Source of the DNA: DATAWK01 sp036267255
GTDB taxonomy: Bacteria; Acidobacteriota; Terriglobia; Terriglobales; Acidobacteriaceae
Direction: 5' to 3'
DNA: 64,000 bases
Assembly (NCBI GenBank): GCA_036267255.1
Contig: DATAWK010000036.1
Location: 1-64,000, forward strand
Shown: positions 60,605-64,000 of the stretch, piece by piece
How positions within the stretch are numbered: position 1 is the stretch's first letter
Layout of the letters: the number at the start of each line of letters is the position of its first letter
Program-made: the position numbers and the translations under genes
Notes under the pieces: generated by a model
Databases searched by the model: none
What the model was told of the DNA's origin: nothing
What the model saw: only the letters and a program-made list of their open reading frames with translations

Positions 60605-62158
60605 CTGCCAAAGCAGATTTTCGCCACAAAATCGATCGATAAGCTGATCAGCGACTCAGAACGTCCTGAGCACGCGCTTAAGAAAACACTCGGGCCGGTC
60701 TCGCTGACGGCTCTGGGTATTGGCGCAGTCATTGGGTCCGGCATCTTCACCATCATTGGCACCGCCATCGCCGGGCAAAAATTTGACACTTCCTCCATCC
60801 TGAACACACCGGTACTGGATTATCTGATCCATCACACGGCGATGCTGGGCCGTCCGGGAGCTGGTCCCGCGCTGGCGGTCTCGCTGGTGCTGGTGGCCAT
60901 CGTGTGCGCCTTTACCGGCCTCTGTTACGCAGAGCTGGCCTCGATGATTCCAATTGCCGGCAGCGCATATACCTACACCTATGCGACGATGGGCGAGTTG
61001 ATTGCGTGGATCATCGGCTGGGACCTGATTCTGGAATACGCCTTCTCGAACATGGCCGTCAGCGTGGGCTTTGCCGCACACGTGGTCGATCTGATGGATT
61101 GGTTCGGTATCCATCCTGCACTGCGATGGATTTCTCCCGCCTATCTACCGGGCGGTCTGCAGGATCTGCAGGGCCACATGCTGTATGCGCCGGGCTGGCA
61201 CTTCGGCTTCAACTTTCCTGCCTGCATCATCGTCATTCTGCTCACGGTCGTCCTGGTACGCGGCATTCGCGAATCGGCGGAGACAAACAACATTATGGTG
61301 CTGCTGAAGATTGCGGCCATCATCGTGTTCATCATTGTCGGTTCTCAATTCATCCATCCCTCGCACTGGCATCCCTTTTATCCCAATGGCTGGTCCGGTG
61401 TGCTGACCGGCGGCTCCATCATTTTCTTTACCTATATTGGATTCGATTCCATTTCAACCGCCGCGGAAGAATGCAAGAACCCGCAACGCGATGTGCCCAT
61501 CGGCATTATCGCCACGCTGATTGTCTGCACCATTTTGTACATCGGCGTGGCGGTGGTGCTCACAGGAGTTGTGCACTGGCCGCTGTTGCGCGATGATGCC
61601 GCACCTGTGGTCAACTCACTGCACCGGCTGTATGCGCAGACGGGCAGCCCGCTGGTGCACTGGACCCATCTGATTGTGCTGTTTGGCGCGCTGCTGGGCA
61701 TGATCTCCTCGATCCTGGTCTTCCAGATCGGACAGGCCCGCGTCTGGTTTGCCATGTCGCGCGACCGCCTGTTGCCATCGGTGTTCAGCCGTGTCCATCC
61801 CCGGTTCCGTACGCCGGCCTTTGCCACATGGGTCGCGGGCATCGTTGTTGGCGTGCCCGCAGGATTGCTGGATATTGGCACCTTCGCCGACCTGTCGAAC
61901 ATCGGCACGCTCTTTGCGTTTGTGCTGGTCTCGATCGGCGTGGTTGTCCTGCGTTATAAAGAACCTGAGCGAAAACGTGGATTCCGTTGCCCCGGAGGCC
62001 CGGTGATCCCGGCGTTGAGCATCTTCTTCTGCATCCTGCTGATGATGGGCCTGCCGGTGCTCACCTGGATTCGATTCTTCCTCTGGCTGGCGATCGGTCT
62101 GGTAATTTATTACTTCTACAGCCGTCATCGCAGCGAATTTTCCCCAAATTCCCGCTAA
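60605..62158 (+). CDS. APC-family amino acid permease
   Basis: About 517 residues and 12 to 14 helices. GIGAVIGSGIFTIIGTAIA is the first helix of the family, followed by CYAELASMIPIAGSAYTYTYATMGELIAWIIGWDLILEYAF and FFTYIGFDSISTAAEECKNPQRDVPIG. It belongs with cationic/branched-chain amino acid transporters like YfnA. The true start is uncertain: a CTG at 60605 has AGGAG eight bases upstream. TTG 60566 lies inside the repeat and has no SD sequence. It is followed by adenosine deaminase after nine bases, so the two may be cotranscribed. Confidence 0.9.
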   Translation: MPKQIFATKSIDKLISDSERPEHALKKTLGPVSLTALGIGAVIGSGIFTIIGTAIAGQKFDTSSILNTPVLDYLIHHTAMLGRPGAGPALAVSLVLVAIVCAFTGLCYAELASMIPIAGSAYTYTYATMGELIAWIIGWDLILEYAFSNMAVSVGFAAHVVDLMDWFGIHPALRWISPAYLPGGLQDLQGHMLYAPGWHFGFNFPACIIVILLTVVLVRGIRESAETNNIMVLLKIAAIIVFIIVGSQFIHPSHWHPFYPNGWSGVLTGGSIIFFTYIGFDSISTAAEECKNPQRDVPIGIIATLIVCTILYIGVAVVLTGVVHWPLLRDDAAPVVNSLHRLYAQTGSPLVHWTHLIVLFGALLGMISSILVFQIGQARVWFAMSRDRLLPSVFSRVHPRFRTPAFATWVAGIVVGVPAGLLDIGTFADLSNIGTLFAFVLVSIGVVVLRYKEPERKRGFRCPGGPVIPALSIFFCILLMMGLPVLTWIRFFLWLAIGLVIYYFYSRHRSEFSPNSR

Positions 62159-62167
62159 GGTTGGCGC

Positions 62168-63214
62168 ATGCCAGCAAAGAAACAGGTCGATGTCGCAACA
62201 TGGATTCGCAACTTGCCCAAGGCAGAGCTGCATCTGCACCTGGAAGGAACCATCGAGCCCGAAACCCTGGTAGCCCTGAGCCAGCGTCACGATGCCAGAC
62301 CGCTGACCCTGGAAACGGCGCGAACCCTCTATCAATACACCGACTTTACGGGATTTCTGATGGCCTTCAAGGCCGTGACCGAGCGCCTGCAAACGCCGGA
62401 AGATTACGAGCTGGTCACCTACGCGATGCTGCGTGCACTGCATCAGCAAGGCGTCGTCCATGCCGAGGTGTACGTCTCCGTGGGGGTGGTATATTACTGG
62501 CGCAAGCTGGACTTTGAGCCGCTGTTCGCCGGCATGGAGCGGGGACGAGAGCGGGGCGAGCGCGAGTTCGGCATCTCCCTGCTCTGGATCTTCGATGCGG
62601 TGCGGCACTTTGGCCCGGAGGAAGCGGCGCGCGTCTTCCGCAAGGCTGCGGAGATGGACGACCTGCATCCTTCCATCGTTGGCATTGGCATTGGCGGCGA
62701 TGAGCGGCGTACCGGGGCCGAGCCCTTTCGTCAGCTCTATCGTGAGGCGCGCGCCAACGGCCTGCGGCTCACGGCCCATGCCGGAGAAAGCGTCGGCGCG
62801 GAGAGCATCTGGTCGGCCATCAACATTGGCGCCGAGCGCCTGGGTCACGCCCTGAGCGCCCAGCACGACCCCGAACTGATGGATATTCTGGCGCAAAAAC
62901 AGATTCCGCTGGAAATTTGCATTACCAGCAATGTCCGTACCGGCTGCTGCGCTACGATCGACGATCATCCTGTCCGCAGCTACTTTGACTATGGCATGAT
63001 GGTCACGCTGAATTCAGACGATCCGGCCATGTTTGGCAGCAATCTGTATGACGAATACCTGCTGGCCCACCAGCACTTTGGCATGACACTGGAACACCTG
63101 CGCGAATTGGCCGGCAACTCCATCGAGGCCAGTTTTCTGCTTCCGGGGCGGAAGCTGGAGCTGTTGCGTCGCGTGGAGCAGTATGCAGAACCGTGCACAC
63201 CTGCCGATCTGTAG
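62168..63214 (+). CDS. Adenosine deaminase family protein
   Basis: 348 residues with the zinc-enzyme motifs: LHLHLEG near residue 22, HAGES near residue 210, and LNSDDPAMFGSNL near residue 280. It deaminates adenosine or related nucleosides. Some close relatives act on aminodeoxyfutalosine in menaquinone synthesis, and the sequence does not decide which. It is nine bases after the permease and should be translated with it; AAGG precedes the ATG. It acts in the cytoplasm. Confidence 0.93.
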   Translation: MPAKKQVDVATWIRNLPKAELHLHLEGTIEPETLVALSQRHDARPLTLETARTLYQYTDFTGFLMAFKAVTERLQTPEDYELVTYAMLRALHQQGVVHAEVYVSVGVVYYWRKLDFEPLFAGMERGRERGEREFGISLLWIFDAVRHFGPEEAARVFRKAAEMDDLHPSIVGIGIGGDERRTGAEPFRQLYREARANGLRLTAHAGESVGAESIWSAINIGAERLGHALSAQHDPELMDILAQKQIPLEICITSNVRTGCCATIDDHPVRSYFDYGMMVTLNSDDPAMFGSNLYDEYLLAHQHFGMTLEHLRELAGNSIEASFLLPGRKLELLRRVEQYAEPCTPADL

Positions 63215-63290
63215 AAATGTCGAAATCTGACGGCATTTCTCTCTGCACGGATTTTTATTTTCCTCTGGCGCAAAGATTCCCGGTCTGCGG

Positions 63291-63296
63291 TAAGAT
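63291..63296 (+). promoter_or_regulatory. -10 hexamer for leaderless small membrane protein
   Basis: TAAGAT ends six bases before ATG 63303, and there is no SD sequence. Confidence 0.45.
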
Positions 63297-63302
63297 GAGC
63301 GC

Positions 63303-63653
63303 ATGAAACGTCTCGGTATACTTGAATGTATGAGCAATAGCGAGGAACTGAGCAAAAACGTACCGGTGGAAATCGCTCCGGTGGAAGTGCCTACGCAAGC
63401 AGCTGCGGAAGTGCCCATGCAACCGCCTGCGGAAATTCACGCACAAGCGTTGGTCGCATGCGACGATTCCAGCACGTGGACGCGTACCCTTGGGTGGGTT
63501 TCCTTTGCCGCCGGAATGGTGACTCTGGGTTACTTTATCGGTCGTCAGTTGCGTGCGCGCTATAACTTTCGCCGTCGCACGCCGTATGATTTCTACTCGC
63601 ACGCAGGCGATGAGCAGACCAATGGCAACGCAGAGTACGGCGTCGGTATATAG
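63303..63653 (+). CDS. Small single-pass membrane protein, unknown function
   Basis: 116 residues. A Pro/Val/Ala-rich N-terminal half (PVEIAPVEVPTQAAAEVPMQPPAEI) precedes one hydrophobic helix (WVSFAAGMVTLGYFIGRQL) and a basic Arg/Tyr-rich end (RARYNFRRRTPYDFY). It probably sits in the inner membrane with the tail inside. I recognise no family. ATG 63303 has a TAAGAT hexamer six bases upstream; a second ATG at 63330 is also in frame. A terminator follows 24 bases after the stop. Confidence 0.6.
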   Translation: MKRLGILECMSNSEELSKNVPVEIAPVEVPTQAAAEVPMQPPAEIHAQALVACDDSSTWTRTLGWVSFAAGMVTLGYFIGRQLRARYNFRRRTPYDFYSHAGDEQTNGNAEYGVGI

Positions 63654-63676
63654 AGAAAGATTTTTTACGAAGATAC

Positions 63677-63720
63677 AAAAAGGCCCGGAGCGAGAACCAA
63701 GTCGCTTCGGGCCTTTTTAT
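63677..63720. terminator. Strong bidirectional terminator
   Basis: AAAAAGGCCCGGAGCGA (63677-63693) pairs over 17 bp, with one G-U, with 63702-63718 around an 8-base loop. A T-run lies on either side, which suits the convergent aconitase gene. Confidence 0.9.
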
Positions 63721-63736
63721 TTTGTCACCAGCGAGG

Positions 63737-64000
63737 CTATGCTTTTCCCGCCAGTTGCCGCAGCACGTATTGCAGGATGCCGCCATGCTGGTAGTAGAGA
63801 ATCTCCTGCGGCGTGTCGATGCGAACGACGGCTTGAAACTCTTTCTTCTTGCCATCGGCTCCCACTGCTTTCACGGTGATCTTCTTGCCGTTGGCGAACC
63901 TTGCATCCAGCATCGCGCGCAGTCCGGAGACCTCGAAGACCTCCTCCCCCGTCAGACCCAGCGATTCGGCATTCTGTCCCGCCTCAAACTGCAGCGGCAA
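63737..64000 (-). CDS. acnA: Aconitate hydratase, C-terminal end (5' end outside window)
   Basis: 88 residues are visible. LPLQFEAGQNAESLGLTGEEVF and VRIDTPQEILYYQHGGILQYVLRQLAG are the standard closing blocks of AcnA-type aconitase, including the substrate-binding swivel domain. It isomerises citrate and isocitrate in the citric acid cycle. The catalytic Fe-S part lies beyond the window. The gene is read toward the terminator at 63677-63720. Confidence 0.93.
   Translation of the reverse strand: MPLQFEAGQNAESLGLTGEEVFEVSGLRAMLDARFANGKKITVKAVGADGKKKEFQAVVRIDTPQEILYYQHGGILQYVLRQLAGKA

Noticed and set aside
1..64000. Searched for tRNA, rRNA, CRISPR and phage-like regions
   Set aside because: No cloverleaf with TTC-like arm, no regular spaced repeats and no structural phage genes were seen by eye. 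A program would be more reliable.

Overview
The window looks like a chromosomal stretch of an acidobacterium, most likely class Terriglobia / family Acidobacteriaceae. This is inferred from recalled protein resemblance, not from a search. Supporting signs are a MacB/FtsX-type permease end of the kind abundant in that group, many secreted hydrolases, a moderately high G+C composition, Ala/Lys-rich tails, and lipid A genes showing a Gram-negative envelope. I saw no rRNA, tRNA, CRISPR array, prophage or intact insertion sequence. About 53 protein genes are supported, on both strands, mostly as single units or pairs.

Layout. 1-6 kb: permease end, an IS5-type transposase remnant, a cupin, a zinc ribbon, a membrane protein and a secreted S9 peptidase. 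6-18 kb: serine beta-lactamase-fold hydrolase, CPBP membrane protein, accA, VTT-domain (DedA-type) protein, dnaE, GT-C-like glycosyltransferase, and a CCA/poly(A) polymerase-family enzyme with a histone H1-like tail. 18-27 kb: lpxD, a secreted protein inserted between pieces of a second lpxD tail, an M28 peptidase, a lipoprotein, glutamate formimidoyltransferase coupled to a PagL-like lipid A deacylase. 27-34 kb: yebC, MarR-GNAT regulator, a short AI-2E-type membrane protein, purQ, a CpsB-type phosphatase, an SDR and an MscS channel. 34-40 kb: a large spermidine synthase-like membrane protein and the CIRCE-controlled groESL operon. 40-50 kb: AsmA-like protein and an N-acetylglucosamine cluster (GH20 hexosaminidase, BadF-type kinase, nagA) beside a large M14 peptidase. 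50-64 kb: GH28 pectinase-like enzyme, Lys-rich secreted protein, amidase, ABC ATPase, TSUP transporter, DUF971 protein, LOG protein, pcrA/uvrD, a 51-residue basic protein, amino acid permease, adenosine deaminase, and the 3' end of aconitase.

The genes suggest a heterotroph that degrades peptides and polysaccharides outside the cytoplasm (S9, M28, M14, amidase, GH20, GH28), salvages amino sugars and nucleosides, and invests in envelope building (LpxD, PagL-like, CpsB-like, GT-C, AsmA-like, MscS).

The main unusual signals are three. First, a TANNNT hexamer lies exactly 6 nt before the ATG at six genes on both strands, pointing to leaderless transcripts. Second, a divergent second copy of the lpxD 3' end is split by a secreted-protein gene. 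Third, housekeeping enzymes carry unusual low-complexity additions (H1-like tail on the nucleotidyltransferase, an Asp/Ala-rich insert in PcrA).
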